The notes under the pieces were generated by a model. The model saw only the letters and a list, made by a program, of their open reading frames with translations, ran no database searches and had not been told where the DNA came from. DNA of 64,000 nt from Gemmatimonadaceae bacterium (GTDB lineage: Bacteria; Gemmatimonadota; Gemmatimonadetes; Gemmatimonadales; Gemmatimonadaceae): assembly GCA_016720905.1 (NCBI GenBank), contig JADKJT010000030.1:62001-126000 (forward strand). The letters are read 5' to 3'. Positions 44,620 to 56,036 of the stretch are shown here, piece by piece (position 1 is the first letter of the stretch; each line of letters starts with the position of its first letter). Both the position numbers and the translations under genes were made by a program.

Positions 44620-45861
44620 TTATGCGGAAACCGGATTGCGCTCGAGCAACCACGCAAACACACGGTCTTCGGTGAGTTCGCGCTCAATTTCCTGCAATCG
44701 GCCTGCCTTCTGGAGCTGCGCGTACACCTGCCCTGGGTCTGCGTTCCGTGCCTTCGCCATCTCTTCGATCCGCGTGTCGACGTCAGCGGCGCTAGCCGCC
44801 AGCGACTCACGCTCGGCGAGCGTGTCGATGACGAGATCACGGCGCACCTGCTTCTCGGCCATCGGTCGAAACTCCACCGCGAAACGCTGCTTCTCGGCGT
44901 CCGGCACCCCGTACATCTGCATGTAGCCTTCGATCAGTTGATTCACCCAGCTGTTCGGGACTTCGAACGCATTGGCGTCAACAATCTTCTCGATCAACTG
45001 ACCGCGAACGTCGGCGTCGGCTTCGCGCCTGGCGTGCTCAGTCATATCCACACGCACCGCCGCGCGCAGGGCTTCCAGCGTGTCGAAATCACCAACTTCC
45101 CTGGCGAACGCATCGTCGAGCGCCGGGAGTGACTTACGCTTGACGTCGGTAACGACCACTCGGGCGTTCTTGGTGGTGCCACGCTGGGATTCATCCGGGA
45201 AATCGTCGGGCCAACGCACCGGGCGTTCAATGGTTTGGCCCGGACCGGCCTCCATAATGAGCTCCTCGATGCCCGCAATCGCCTGACCACCGCCCAATAC
45301 CAGGCGGTACTCGCGACCTTCGGGCATCGTGCCGTCCGCGTCGGCGGTCGACAGCATCACGGTCACCATATCGCCGGGTGCCGGCTTGTCTTCCACGGGC
45401 GTCCAGTCGCCCTTTTGCTCGCGCAGCTTTTCGATCTGCTCCTCGATCAGCTCGTCCGTGACGGCGGATAGTCGACGGGAGATACCCAGGCCGTCGATTT
45501 TGGTCAGCGACAGTTCCGGCCGCAGCTCGCAGTGCAGCTCGAATTCCAGGGGCTGACCGGGCTCGGACTTGAGGCTGTGCACGTGCGGTTGGGAGGCCAA
45601 CTTCAGGCTTTCCCGTTCAACCGCTTCCTTGAATGCCTCGTTGATCACCAGCTCGATGGCTTCCTGACGGATCGCCTCAGCGAACTTCTTGCGCACCATC
45701 GACGGCGGTGCCTTGCCCACCCGGAATCCGGGGAGGCTCACCTGCGAGGCGTATTTCTTGGCGGCCTGATCTTCATACGACGCGACCGTCTCGGTCGGCA
45801 CCGAGATCTGCAGACGGCGCGAAATCCCGGTCTGCTCGGTCGGAGTGATTGTGATGTTCAT
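44620..45861 (-). CDS. tig: trigger factor
   Basis: The 413-aa ribosome-associated chaperone starts with the ribosome-binding domain (about 1-110; VSLPGFRVGKAPPSMVRKKF is the signature loop carrying GFRxGK). A peptidyl-prolyl isomerase domain follows around residues 150-235, then the helical C-terminal arm domain. It binds nascent chains near the exit tunnel. It is the first gene of tig-clpP-clpX-lon-engB, a common quality-control arrangement. Confidence 0.95.
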   Translation of the reverse strand: MNITITPTEQTGISRRLQISVPTETVASYEDQAAKKYASQVSLPGFRVGKAPPSMVRKKFAEAIRQEAIELVINEAFKEAVERESLKLASQPHVHSLKSEPGQPLEFELHCELRPELSLTKIDGLGISRRLSAVTDELIEEQIEKLREQKGDWTPVEDKPAPGDMVTVMLSTADADGTMPEGREYRLVLGGGQAIAGIEELIMEAGPGQTIERPVRWPDDFPDESQRGTTKNARVVVTDVKRKSLPALDDAFAREVGDFDTLEALRAAVRVDMTEHARREADADVRGQLIEKIVDANAFEVPNSWVNQLIEGYMQMYGVPDAEKQRFAVEFRPMAEKQVRRDLVIDTLAERESLAASAADVDTRIEEMAKARNADPGQVYAQLQKAGRLQEIERELTEDRVFAWLLERNPVSA

Positions 45862-45900
45862 TGGACAAAACTAAAACTGCGGCGGGGAGAACTGCAGTCG

Positions 45901-47379
45901 TCAGCGCCGTTCGGAGGGCCCGATCATCTCGGCGACGATCTTTCCGCTCGAAATGACGCCCGGCAGTCCCGCCCCGGGGTGTGTGCCGGCACCGCAGAAA
46001 TACAGGTTGCCGATGTCCCGGCTCTGGTTGTGCGGGCGGAAATAGGCCGACTGCGTCAGCACCGGCTCCGGCCCGAAAGCGCTCCCCAGGTAGCTGTTGA
46101 GGGTCCCTTCGAAGTAGCGCGGGTCAATACGACGTTCGGTCACCAGATGCCGGGACAGATCGGGCAGGTAGTGCTGCTCGAGGAAGCCCATGATGCGGTC
46201 GCGGTAACGCTGGCCCACCGCGTCCCAGTCGATGTCTCCGCCCAGGTGCGGGACCGGCGAGAGTACATACCAGCAATCGTGGCCGTCCGGCGCGAGCGAC
46301 CGGTCGGTGGCGGTGGGACGATGCAGGTACAACGAGAAATCGTCCGCCAGGATCTTGCGTTCGAAAATGTCTTCCAGCAGCTCGCGATAGCGCGGGCCCA
46401 TGATGATTTCGTGGTGCGCAATGTCCTCGTAGCGACGGTTCGTGCCGAAGTAGATCACGAAGAGCGACATCGAGTAGCGATAGCGGGCGATCCTGGCATC
46501 GCTCATGGACGGACGCACAGCAGCTGGCAGCAGCGTGCGATAGGCCTGGGCGAGATCGCCGTTGCACACCACGGTATCGGCCGCGATGTGCTCGCCGTCA
46601 ACCAGTCGTACGCCGCTGGTGCGCTTGCCGCCGGGGACCAACGTGATTTCGGCGACTTCGCTCTCATAGCGAATCGTGCCGCCCAAGTCCTCGAAGGCGC
46701 GAATCAGTCCGCCCACCAGCGCGCCGGTGCCACCCATGGCAAACAGTACGCCCCACTGCTGCTCAAGCTTGTGAATCAGGGCGTACATCGAGGAGGCGCG
46801 AAATGGATTGCCTCCCACCAGCAGCGGGTGGAACGAAAACACCTGTCGCAGCCGCTCATCCTTCATGTACTTGGCCGCCATGCTCGCCACCGACCGATCA
46901 GACCGACGACGGATCAAGTCGGGCACCACCTTGAGCATCGACGCCATCGTGGTGAACGATTTGTCGATGAGCGGCATGCCAAGGTTGAAAATCTTCCACG
47001 CTTCCTCGCGAAAACGCTCGTAGCCCGCCACATCGTCGGGGTTGAACGCGCGTACCTGCCGGATGAGCGCTTCCTTGTCGCCATTGTAGTGAAAGACCGA
47101 CCCATCCCCGAACCGGATATTGTAGAATGGATCGAGCGGCACGAGTGTCACATAGTCTGCCGTCGTGTTTCCGGTGAGCGCGAATAGCTCATCGATCACC
47201 CAGGGTGCGGTGACGATGGTTGGTCCCGCATCGAACGTGAAACCGTCCTGCGTGAAGACGTAGGCCCGTCCGCCCGGCTTGTCGAGCTTCTCGACTATGG
47301 TGACATCGTGGCCCATCGCCTGCATGCGCATGGCTGCGGAGATGCCACCAAATCCGCTGCCGATCACCACGATGCGCAT
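45901..47379 (-). CDS. crtI: phytoene desaturase (carotenoid FAD-dependent desaturase)
   Basis: The 492-aa flavoprotein has the dinucleotide-binding start MRIVVIGSGFGGISAAMRMQ, VEKLDKPGGRAYVF and the C-terminal CrtI signature NLYFCGAGTHPGAGLPGVI. It introduces double bonds into phytoene to give neurosporene or lycopene at the membrane. ATG 47379 overlaps the cruF stop (ATGA). It completes a crtB-cruF-crtI set consistent with 1-hydroxylated acyclic carotenoids, such as the oscillol type known from Gemmatimonas (family knowledge). Confidence 0.92.
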   Translation of the reverse strand: MRIVVIGSGFGGISAAMRMQAMGHDVTIVEKLDKPGGRAYVFTQDGFTFDAGPTIVTAPWVIDELFALTGNTTADYVTLVPLDPFYNIRFGDGSVFHYNGDKEALIRQVRAFNPDDVAGYERFREEAWKIFNLGMPLIDKSFTTMASMLKVVPDLIRRRSDRSVASMAAKYMKDERLRQVFSFHPLLVGGNPFRASSMYALIHKLEQQWGVLFAMGGTGALVGGLIRAFEDLGGTIRYESEVAEITLVPGGKRTSGVRLVDGEHIAADTVVCNGDLAQAYRTLLPAAVRPSMSDARIARYRYSMSLFVIYFGTNRRYEDIAHHEIIMGPRYRELLEDIFERKILADDFSLYLHRPTATDRSLAPDGHDCWYVLSPVPHLGGDIDWDAVGQRYRDRIMGFLEQHYLPDLSRHLVTERRIDPRYFEGTLNSYLGSAFGPEPVLTQSAYFRPHNQSRDIGNLYFCGAGTHPGAGLPGVISSGKIVAEMIGPSERR

Positions 47380-48287
47380 CAGGCGGTTCGTCGGGCGTGC
47401 ACGGCGGCGATCAGCGGCCACCCCATGGCGAGCGTCCCCAGCACACCGGCCAGCACCATGTCTTGCGCAAAGCAGATCGCGAGCGGCAGCAAGCCGTTCA
47501 CCGCGTACAGCATCAGGGGCAGCGGCGACGGGGCCAACGCGCGCGCCCACATCGATGGCGGAACCAGCGCCAGCATCGTGCGGGCCACCAAAACGCCAGT
47601 CAGTAGCCATCCCAGCCAGTTGGTGAGCGGCATGCCGAAGTAGAACGGCGTTCCGATGAACTGCGCGAACGCCGAGGCCTGTGAGAGGTCGGGCACGAAC
47701 CACAACCAATGTGTGGTTTTCACCATGGCCGGATCCATCGACACATCCCACGCCGTGAGCACGAGGCCGCCCACCAGTGCCCACCACCACTTCGACCGCG
47801 AATCATCCTTGGCCGGCAGAAAGCGTCCACATATGGCGAGCGACGCCACCAACATGTAGAACCACGATGTCGGAATGTTGAACGGCACCAGTCCGGCGAT
47901 CTTGTAGCCCAACTGGTCGGAATAGCCGTAAGCGCCGAACGGGAATCCGGTTCCGGTGCCAGCCAACTCGGCGCTCAACGACAACGTGAAGGCCGCTGCG
48001 AATACCAGGCCGGAGCGCGCGACGCCGACGGCCGACGCCAGAAAGGCAAATCCGGCAATCGCCCCCAGCACCACGGTGGTCTGTCCGCCGTAGGTGTATC
48101 CAATGCGCATCACCGCCTGATTGGTTGGTGTCTGCAGCCACGCGGGATACGGCGGCACCAGAAAGGTCGCAAAGGCAAACGCCGAAAAGGTGCTCAAGGC
48201 GGCGTGCGCGATGAGCGCGATGGCGGCCACGCGCAGCAGCAAGGCGCGCTGCCGGCCGGTTTCGTCAACGACGGTCACATCGGACAT
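47379..48287 (-). CDS. cruF: carotenoid biosynthesis protein, CruF-like 1',2'-hydratase
   Basis: The 302-aa integral membrane protein has about eight hydrophobic segments and the DUF422/CruF pattern: GTGTGFPFGAYGYSDQLGYK, VPFNIPTSWFYMLV, and WDVSMDPAMVKTTHWLW. CruF adds water across the 1',2' double bond of acyclic ends. Its position between crtB and crtI, coupled to both, supports that role. ATG 48287 begins 14 bp after crtB ends. Confidence 0.83.
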   Translation of the reverse strand: MSDVTVVDETGRQRALLLRVAAIALIAHAALSTFSAFAFATFLVPPYPAWLQTPTNQAVMRIGYTYGGQTTVVLGAIAGFAFLASAVGVARSGLVFAAAFTLSLSAELAGTGTGFPFGAYGYSDQLGYKIAGLVPFNIPTSWFYMLVASLAICGRFLPAKDDSRSKWWWALVGGLVLTAWDVSMDPAMVKTTHWLWFVPDLSQASAFAQFIGTPFYFGMPLTNWLGWLLTGVLVARTMLALVPPSMWARALAPSPLPLMLYAVNGLLPLAICFAQDMVLAGVLGTLAMGWPLIAAVHARRTA

Positions 48288-48301
48288 CCAGGCGCGTGCC
48301 G

Positions 48302-49198
48302 TCACGCCACCGACTCCGGACGAAAGCGCCAGGCGCTCCAGAGGATGCCGACGCGGGCCAGCTTGCCCAGTCGTGCCCGCGCCGAAATGGTGTCGTAATC
48401 CTGCGCTTCGATGGCTGAGAGAATTCCGGCGTATCCGGTGGCGCACGCGGTGGCACACCGCTGTGCATCGAGGGCGAGCAAGGCGATCCCTGGCACCGCC
48501 TCGGTGTACAGACTGCGGGCACGGGCAATTTCAAACTGCATCATCCGGCGCCATCGCGGATCACCGGGCAACTCGCGATTGGTCAGTACTTCACTCGTGG
48601 TCAGCCCGAATTGGGCGAGATCATCGGCCGGGAGATAGCAGCGACCCCGCTTCGCGTCTTCGCCGACATCACGCAGGATGTTGGTGAGCTGCATCGCGGT
48701 GCCCAACGTGCGCGCGTAGGCCACGGCGCGCGTGCGCGTGATCGGGCCGCCTGGCACGCCGAATACGTAGGTGCACATCTCGCCAACCGAACTGGCCACG
48801 CCCTGACAGTAACTCTCGAGCTCTGTCCACGAGGAATACATCGTGGATTCGAGATCTCGACCGACGCCATCCAGCAACTCGAACAGCGGCGCGGGGGACA
48901 CCTCGAACACGCGGACAACCCGTGCCACTTCACGAAACACCGCACCGGTGGGTCGCCCTTCGAGCGCCGCCTTCAGGTAGCCGCGATACTCATCCAATTG
49001 CGTCGCCAGATCGCGACTGTCCACGGTGTCGGCCAGATCGACCAGATCGTCGGCAATCCGGCAGAATGCATACAGCGCGTACGCCGCGCGACGCTTCTCG
49101 GCCGGCAGCAGCTTGCTGGCCAGCGAAAAGGTGCGAGCGTGCGCCTGTGTGATCAGTTCGCATTCACGCACATCGGCGTTGGAGTCGCGAAACATCAT
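48302..49198 (-). CDS. crtB: phytoene synthase
   Basis: The 298-aa prenyl synthase has ARTFSLASKLLPAEKRRAAY, the first Asp-rich motif AFCRIADDLVDLAD, and the second region QLTNILRDVGEDAKRGRCYL. It condenses two GGPP to phytoene, the first carotenoid step. ATG 49198 is chosen as the start nearest the conserved core. An upstream ATG at 49267 gives a 23-residue extension of poor character. Transcription of crtB-cruF-crtI appears to start here. Confidence 0.92.
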   Translation of the reverse strand: MMFRDSNADVRECELITQAHARTFSLASKLLPAEKRRAAYALYAFCRIADDLVDLADTVDSRDLATQLDEYRGYLKAALEGRPTGAVFREVARVVRVFEVSPAPLFELLDGVGRDLESTMYSSWTELESYCQGVASSVGEMCTYVFGVPGGPITRTRAVAYARTLGTAMQLTNILRDVGEDAKRGRCYLPADDLAQFGLTTSEVLTNRELPGDPRWRRMMQFEIARARSLYTEAVPGIALLALDAQRCATACATGYAGILSAIEAQDYDTISARARLGKLARVGILWSAWRFRPESVA

Positions 49199-49332
49199 GC
49201 AGGAATGCGCGGTGGCTGAGAGACGGGGAACATGCAACTCGGTCAGAATCGAAATGAAAGATGCCATCGATCTGAACGTCTCACCGCAACGTGAGTTCCC
49301 GCTTCGTCAATAGCGAGCTCATCTGTAAATCA

Positions 49333-49414
49333 TGCGAACGCCCGGACTCGAACCGGGACAGGTTGCCCTACCAGCTCCTAAGGCTGGCGCGTCTACCAAT
49401 TTCGCCACGTCCGC
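49333..49414 (-). tRNA. tRNA-Leu(UAG)
   Basis: Reading the minus strand, the cloverleaf starts GCGGACG and ends CGTTCGC plus discriminator A, a seven-pair acceptor stem. The D-region has AAATTGGTAGACGCG. The anticodon arm CCAGC-CTTAGGA-GCTGG gives anticodon TAG. A short variable arm and the GGTTCGAGTC T-loop follow. It is 82 nt, and CCA is not encoded. It is the only tRNA gene seen. Confidence 0.95.
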
Positions 49415-49460
49415 AGGCGGGCTTTGCGCAAGATAGGGGGTCAGACTCCACACACAACGA

Positions 49461-49515
49461 GACCGGCGATCGGATCGCGGAATCTGACGTGAATTCCGCG
49501 GTCCGATCGCCGGTC
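49461..49515. terminator. long inverted-repeat hairpin upstream of tRNA-Leu
   Basis: GACCGGCGATCGGATCGCGGAAT (49461-49483) pairs with its near-perfect complement at 49493-49515 (23 bp, a single G.U-type mismatch). The loop is 9 nt, with TTT just after the right arm on the plus strand. Read on the minus strand it lies between the degP-like gene stop and the tRNA start, so it probably ends the degP transcript. It is unusually long for an intrinsic terminator. Confidence 0.65.
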
Positions 49516-49553
49516 TTTGAGGGTTGTTGAAGCGCGACGCCGGGCGGTTCCTG

Positions 49554-51086
49554 CTATTCCCCCACGCGCAGATTCACCACCCGATTCCCCCCGCCCGGTC
49601 CGAGCGCCAGCACCATCAGGCTCACGTAGTCGCCGGTCTTGAGCCCACCGATCACCGCCTGCAAGTCGTTGACGCTCTTGATGGCGCGACGTGGCGTCGG
49701 GTACAGCACTTCCAAAATCACATCCGATCCGGCGAACAGCTTGTCGCGCGCTGGTCCGTCGGGGGCGACCTCACCCACGCGCACACCCCGGTCGGCCGAA
49801 ATACCAAACTGCTTGGCCAACTCCGGAGCGATGGCCTCAACGGCAATACCGAGTTTGCCGGCCGTGGCAGGGGTGCCTGGCGCTGGCGTCGTTGCTGCGG
49901 CAACCCGCGCCACCGCCTCGGCCTCAACCAGCTTGACCTTGAACGACTTCTTGCTGCCGTACCGCAGGACGTCCACGCTGACCGTCTCACCCACCGAGCG
50001 CGAGCGTACGATGCGCTGCAGCGAACTGACGCGGTCAACTGACCGGCCGTCGATGGATACGATCACGTCGCCCACTTCCATCCCTGCGGTCTTGGCCGGT
50101 CCGCCGTCAGGCGGATTGAACGCACCCACCTTCACACCCGCGACCCGGGTCAGGCCGTTGATGCCGGCGTCTTCAGGCAGCAGTGCCTGTACGGACACGC
50201 CCATTACCGGCAACCGGACACGGCCATCCTTGATAAGCGCGTCGGCCACCGTCTTGACGAGAGTGATGGGGATGGCGAAGCCGTACCCCGAATAGAAGCC
50301 AGTCTGCGATGCGATGGCGCTGTTGAGACCGATCACCTCGCCGCGCAGGTTCACCAGTGGTCCGCCGGAGTTGCCCGGATTGATGGCCGCGTCGGTTTGG
50401 ATGAAATCGGAGATCGTGAACCCGCCGGAGCGGGGCAGATCGATTTCACTGCCCCGACCCTTGGCCGAAATGATGCCGGCCGTCACGGTGAAGTCGAGGC
50501 CGAGCGGATTGCCGATGGCCAGCACCCAGTCACCGATGCGCGTCGATTCGTCGTTGCCGATGGGCAACGTGGTCAATCCCTTCGCGTCGATCTTCACCAC
50601 CGCGACATCGGTGGTTGAATCAGTACCCACCACCCGCGCCTTGAACGACCGACCGTCACTCAGCAGGATTTGCACCTGATCGGCGTCGGCCACGACATGG
50701 TTGTTGGTGATGATGTAACCGTCGCTGGACAGGATGAACCCCGACCCCTCACCACGCTGTTGTCGCGGCGTCGGGTCACCACCGCCAAACTGCTGGAGGA
50801 AATCCTCCATGCCCTGCGGTACGCGACCATTCGGTCGAACGGCTCGCGTACGCGCGTTGCGCGTGGTATTCACTGCCACCACGGTGGGCGTCACGCGCTC
50901 GGCGATATCGGCAAAAGACGCGCCGTCCGGCACGCCGGAACCGCGCATGGCGACCGGCCTGGCGGTCGTTGACGGCTGTGCCCAACTCCATCGGGTCCAG
51001 TCCATGCCGGACGCGAAATAGACGCCGAAGACAAAACTGACGGTCGCCGTGGCGGCGAAACGAAAACGGGAGAATCGAGCTGCCAT
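49554..51086 (-). CDS. DegP/HtrA-type serine protease with two PDZ domains
   Basis: The 510-aa protein begins with an N-terminal membrane anchor or signal (about residues 10-28). The trypsin-like domain has catalytic His130 (ITNNHVV), Asp160 (TTDVAVV) and Ser240 (NPGNSGGPL). Two PDZ domains (about 290-380 and 410-505) recognise exposed C-termini of unfolded envelope proteins. It is the periplasmic quality-control protease. It lies downstream of dnaK in the same direction with 184 bp between, so separate promoters are likely. Confidence 0.92.
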   Translation of the reverse strand: MAARFSRFRFAATATVSFVFGVYFASGMDWTRWSWAQPSTTARPVAMRGSGVPDGASFADIAERVTPTVVAVNTTRNARTRAVRPNGRVPQGMEDFLQQFGGGDPTPRQQRGEGSGFILSSDGYIITNNHVVADADQVQILLSDGRSFKARVVGTDSTTDVAVVKIDAKGLTTLPIGNDESTRIGDWVLAIGNPLGLDFTVTAGIISAKGRGSEIDLPRSGGFTISDFIQTDAAINPGNSGGPLVNLRGEVIGLNSAIASQTGFYSGYGFAIPITLVKTVADALIKDGRVRLPVMGVSVQALLPEDAGINGLTRVAGVKVGAFNPPDGGPAKTAGMEVGDVIVSIDGRSVDRVSSLQRIVRSRSVGETVSVDVLRYGSKKSFKVKLVEAEAVARVAAATTPAPGTPATAGKLGIAVEAIAPELAKQFGISADRGVRVGEVAPDGPARDKLFAGSDVILEVLYPTPRRAIKSVNDLQAVIGGLKTGDYVSLMVLALGPGGGNRVVNLRVGE

Positions 51087-51242
51087 GTGTGTGAACCGTG
51101 CGATTCAGAGGTTGGTTCGATCGTGCCGGGAGGCGTTTGCCACCCGCGTGAAACATGGGGGCCAACCCAAATCTGTCAGGTCGACCCCCATTTCGTGAGA
51201 CACCGAAACGCCGTCAGCTGTTTCCTGTGCGCTCGCTTTCGT

Positions 51243-51264
51243 GGCTCCGCACTTCTACGGAGCC
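51243..51264 (-). terminator. hairpin downstream of dnaK
   Basis: GGCTCCG and CGGAGCC form a perfect 7-bp stem with an 8-nt loop, located 6 bp past the dnaK stop on the minus strand. No U-run follows, so termination is only plausible. Confidence 0.45.
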
Positions 51265-51270
51265 CCCCAC

Positions 51271-53223
<1,953 letters not shown>

Positions 53224-53358
53224 TGGTATCTCGTGGTGTGGAAGACTCGCCTAACCGCTGGTCGGCCGAGGGGCCGCCACTGCCGTGCTGTGAGGCAAGG
53301 GACAGGCCGGAAATTCGCTGCCGGAGCGGCGGATTTCCTCGGATTTCCGGGGTTACAG

Positions 53359-53379
53359 AGACTGTCTGAGTGACAGTCT
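53359..53379. promoter_or_regulatory. AGACTGTC-N5-GACAGTCT palindrome between dnaK and rhomboid gene
   Basis: A perfect 8-bp inverted repeat with 5-bp spacer lies in the 208-bp divergent region. Its spacing suits a dimeric repressor or an mRNA hairpin. It is about 140 bp upstream of dnaK and 50 bp upstream of the rhomboid start. No named operator matches. Confidence 0.4.
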
Positions 53380-53431
53380 GCCGTTTCGGCACGCCATGGC
53401 GCAGTATTGGAGCACCTCACACGGACCCCGC

Positions 53432-54202
53432 ATGTTTCCAATCTCCGACGACAACCCCACGTTGCGCACTCCGGTCATGACTCTGGTCATTCTGGGGGTG
53501 ACGTGGGCCGTGTGGTTGTTCGTGCAGGGCGGCGGCAACCCGTTCGATCTGGCGGTGAGCGTATGCAATTTGGGGATGGTACCCGGGGAGCTCACGCACC
53601 TGGCCCGTATCGGGGAGGGCGTGCCGTTGGGGACCATCGACGGCCAACCGCTGGCCTGTATCGTCGACCGTGAGGGAGTCAATTGGGCGACCCCGGTTCT
53701 GTCGATATTCCTCCACGGCAGTTGGAGCCACATCATCGGCAACTCCCTGTATCTCTGGGTATTTGGCAACAACGTGGAAGACAGCATGGGACGCCTGCGG
53801 TTCCTGGGGTTCTATCTGATCACGGGCCTGATTGCCGCGCTGGCCCACATCGCCGTTTCTCCGGCGTCGCCGGTGCCCACCGTGGGGGCATCCGGCGCGA
53901 TTTCCGGGATCATGGGGGCGTACCTGTTCCTCTATCCACGCGTTTCGGTGCGCACGTATTTCCCTCCCATCTTCCTGTTTCGGGTGCCGGCGTGGGCGGT
54001 GCTCATCTTCTGGTTCGCCAGCCAAGTGGTGGCGGGGCTCCCGCAATTGCGGCCGTTTGACCGCGATATCTCAGGCGGTGTGGCGGTGTGGGCCCATATC
54101 GGCGGCTTTGTCGCCGGCGCGGTGCTGGTGCATGTGTTTCGCAACGTGGAATATCTGCGACGGCGTCGCGTTGCGGCCGACGCAAAAGTCGTTTGGTCCT
54201 GA
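53432..54202 (+). CDS. rhomboid family intramembrane serine protease
   Basis: The 256-aa multi-pass protein begins MFPISDDNPTLRTPVM, the usual start for this subgroup. It has Asn104 in HGSWSHIIGN, the catalytic Ser154 in VGASGAISGIMGAY and His222 in VWAHIGGFVAGA, forming the Ser-His dyad within the membrane. A 50-residue loop separates TM1 and TM2, also typical. It cleaves transmembrane segments of unknown client proteins. The start at 53396 would add 12 unconvincing residues. Confidence 0.87.
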   Translation: MFPISDDNPTLRTPVMTLVILGVTWAVWLFVQGGGNPFDLAVSVCNLGMVPGELTHLARIGEGVPLGTIDGQPLACIVDREGVNWATPVLSIFLHGSWSHIIGNSLYLWVFGNNVEDSMGRLRFLGFYLITGLIAALAHIAVSPASPVPTVGASGAISGIMGAYLFLYPRVSVRTYFPPIFLFRVPAWAVLIFWFASQVVAGLPQLRPFDRDISGGVAVWAHIGGFVAGAVLVHVFRNVEYLRRRRVAADAKVVWS

Positions 54203-54343
54203 ACGGTTCGTGATCGATCTGGCATGGGACATCCCTGTGCGAAACGATCGATGGTGTAGCGCTTCGGGTCTCACGCAGCGATGCTTACGGACGTCACCGC
54301 GCGGTGTTGCGCGCGCCGATGTCTTCTTCAGCCGTCAAGTCCC

Positions 54344-54955
54344 GTGAAGCTGTTCTCCAAAGACGAATCGTTTTTCGACTATTTCCGGCAATTGGCCGAG
54401 CATATCGGCAGCGCGGCGGTCCTGCTCAAGTCACTGCTCGAGAATCCCGCCGACGCGGCCCGCATTGCGAGCGAGATCAAGCGCGTTGAAACTGAAGGCG
54501 ATGCGATTGTCTATGTCATCAATCAGCGCATTGACACGAGCTTCGTCACGCCGCTGGACCGTGAGGACATTCACCAACTTGCCAAGCGGCTCGACAACGT
54601 CATCGATATCATCAACGGTGCGGCCCGACGCGTGGTGATGTTCCGGGTGACGGAGCCACGTCCCGGGGGCGTGCGGATGGCGGACGTCATCGTCCGCGCC
54701 AGCCAGGAGATTCTCGAATCGGTGGTTGATGTTACCAAGCCGAAACGCATGTCGGCCCACAGCCGGGCCATCAAGCTGCTTGAGGAAGAGGGAGATGGAT
54801 TGTACGCCGAGTGCGTGGGTGCCCTCTTTGCACTCAACGAGCCGGCGATCGAGGTGATCAAGTGGAAGGAGATCTTCGACGCCCTTGAGCACGCCATCGA
54901 TGAATGCGATGACGTGTCAAATGTGCTGGAGAGCATCGCCCTGAAAAACAGCTGA
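54344..54955 (+). CDS. DUF47/PhoU-like phosphate transport regulator
   Basis: The 203-aa all-helical protein has the TIGR00153-like pattern: KLFSKDESFFDYFRQLAEHI, EGDAIVYVINQRIDTSFVTP, DREDIHQLAKRLDNVIDIIN, and HAIDECDDVSNVLESI. Such proteins pair with PiT-family phosphate transporters and resemble PhoU. It lies 6 bp before pit. The start is a GTG at 54344 inferred from the conserved N-terminus, since upstream in-frame sequence (from 54281) looks non-coding. Confidence 0.88.
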   Translation: MKLFSKDESFFDYFRQLAEHIGSAAVLLKSLLENPADAARIASEIKRVETEGDAIVYVINQRIDTSFVTPLDREDIHQLAKRLDNVIDIINGAARRVVMFRVTEPRPGGVRMADVIVRASQEILESVVDVTKPKRMSAHSRAIKLLEEEGDGLYAECVGALFALNEPAIEVIKWKEIFDALEHAIDECDDVSNVLESIALKNS

Positions 54956-54961
54956 CCGCGT

Positions 54962-55999
54962 GTGATCTACTTCGTTTTGTTCATCGTCGTCGTCGCGCTG
55001 GCGTTCGACTTCATCAACGGGTTCCACGACTCCGCGAACTCCATCGCCACGATTGTCGGGACACGCGTGCTGAGCCCACTGGCGGCCGTGGTGTGGGCGG
55101 CCACCTTCAACTTTGCGGCCTTGTTCGTAGTCGGCACCTCGGTCGCAAAGGCGGTGGGAGGCGGGTTCATCGACGTCAAGATTGTCGATCCGCAGGTGAT
55201 TCTTGGCGGCCTGCTCGGCGCGATCATCTGGAATCTCATCACCTGGTGGTTTGGCATACCGTCAAGTTCCTCGCATGCGCTGATCGGTGGTTATGCCGGC
55301 GCCGCCGTATCCAAGGGTGGTTTCGTCGCGCTGCTGTGGGGCAAGAAGTGGATCGAGACGTTGTCGGCCATCGTGGTGTCGCCGGCGCTTGGCATGCTCA
55401 TGGGCTTCCTGCTCATGTTGTTGGTGATGAACCTGTTCCGGAAAGCCTCGAACACCGGCACCTCGCATTTCTTCCGCATTGCCCAGATGACCAGTTCGGC
55501 GCTGTTGTCGCTGGCGCATGGTGGGAACGACGCGCAGAAAACCATGGGGATCATCGTTGGCCTGCTTGTCGCGTCGAAGGCCCTGTTCGCCGGCGCCACC
55601 GGCTGGAAGAGCCACCTGTATCTGGAGTCTTTCGAGACAATCCCGCTCTGGGTCGAAATGAGCGCGTACACGTGCATTTCGCTCGGGACGCTGTTCGGTG
55701 GGTGGCGAATCGTCCACACGATGGGGACACGCATCACGAAGCTGCGCCCGGTCGGTGGCTTTTGCGCCGAGACGGCGGGCGCGCTGGTGATTCTCACCGC
55801 GACGAAATTCGGGATTCCCGTCAGCACGACGCACACCATTACCGGCGCGATTGTCGGAGTCGGGGCGACGAACCGACTGTCGGCGGTTCGGTGGGGATTG
55901 GCGGGGCGGATTGTCTGGGCGTGGGTATTGACGATTCCGGCCGCGGCCACGATGGCCGCCATCGCCTATCAACTGCTCGCGGCCTTCGTGCACATCTAA
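54962..55999 (+). CDS. pit: PiT-family inorganic phosphate transporter
   Basis: The 345-aa membrane protein has the repeated PiT signature (AFDFINGFHDSANSIATIVGT near the N-terminus; LAHGGNDAQKTMGII in the second half) and PVSTTHTITGAIVGVGA near the C-terminus. About ten hydrophobic segments are present. It takes up phosphate with a cation. GTG start at 54962. It forms an operon with the DUF47 gene upstream and probably ppk1 downstream. Confidence 0.92.
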   Translation: MIYFVLFIVVVALAFDFINGFHDSANSIATIVGTRVLSPLAAVVWAATFNFAALFVVGTSVAKAVGGGFIDVKIVDPQVILGGLLGAIIWNLITWWFGIPSSSSHALIGGYAGAAVSKGGFVALLWGKKWIETLSAIVVSPALGMLMGFLLMLLVMNLFRKASNTGTSHFFRIAQMTSSALLSLAHGGNDAQKTMGIIVGLLVASKALFAGATGWKSHLYLESFETIPLWVEMSAYTCISLGTLFGGWRIVHTMGTRITKLRPVGGFCAETAGALVILTATKFGIPVSTTHTITGAIVGVGATNRLSAVRWGLAGRIVWAWVLTIPAAATMAAIAYQLLAAFVHI

Positions 56000-56036
56000 C
56001 GTTGGTCGCCGGCGATCACCATCGCCGACACGCCGC

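Noticed and set aside
45532..47187. A 551-codon plus-strand frame across tig/crtI
   Set aside because: Antisense shadow of crtI and tig with no coherent domain.
53224..53431. CIRCE/HrcA element upstream of dnaK
   Set aside because: No TTAGCACTC-N9-GAGTGCTAA match. Only an unrelated 8-bp palindrome was found.
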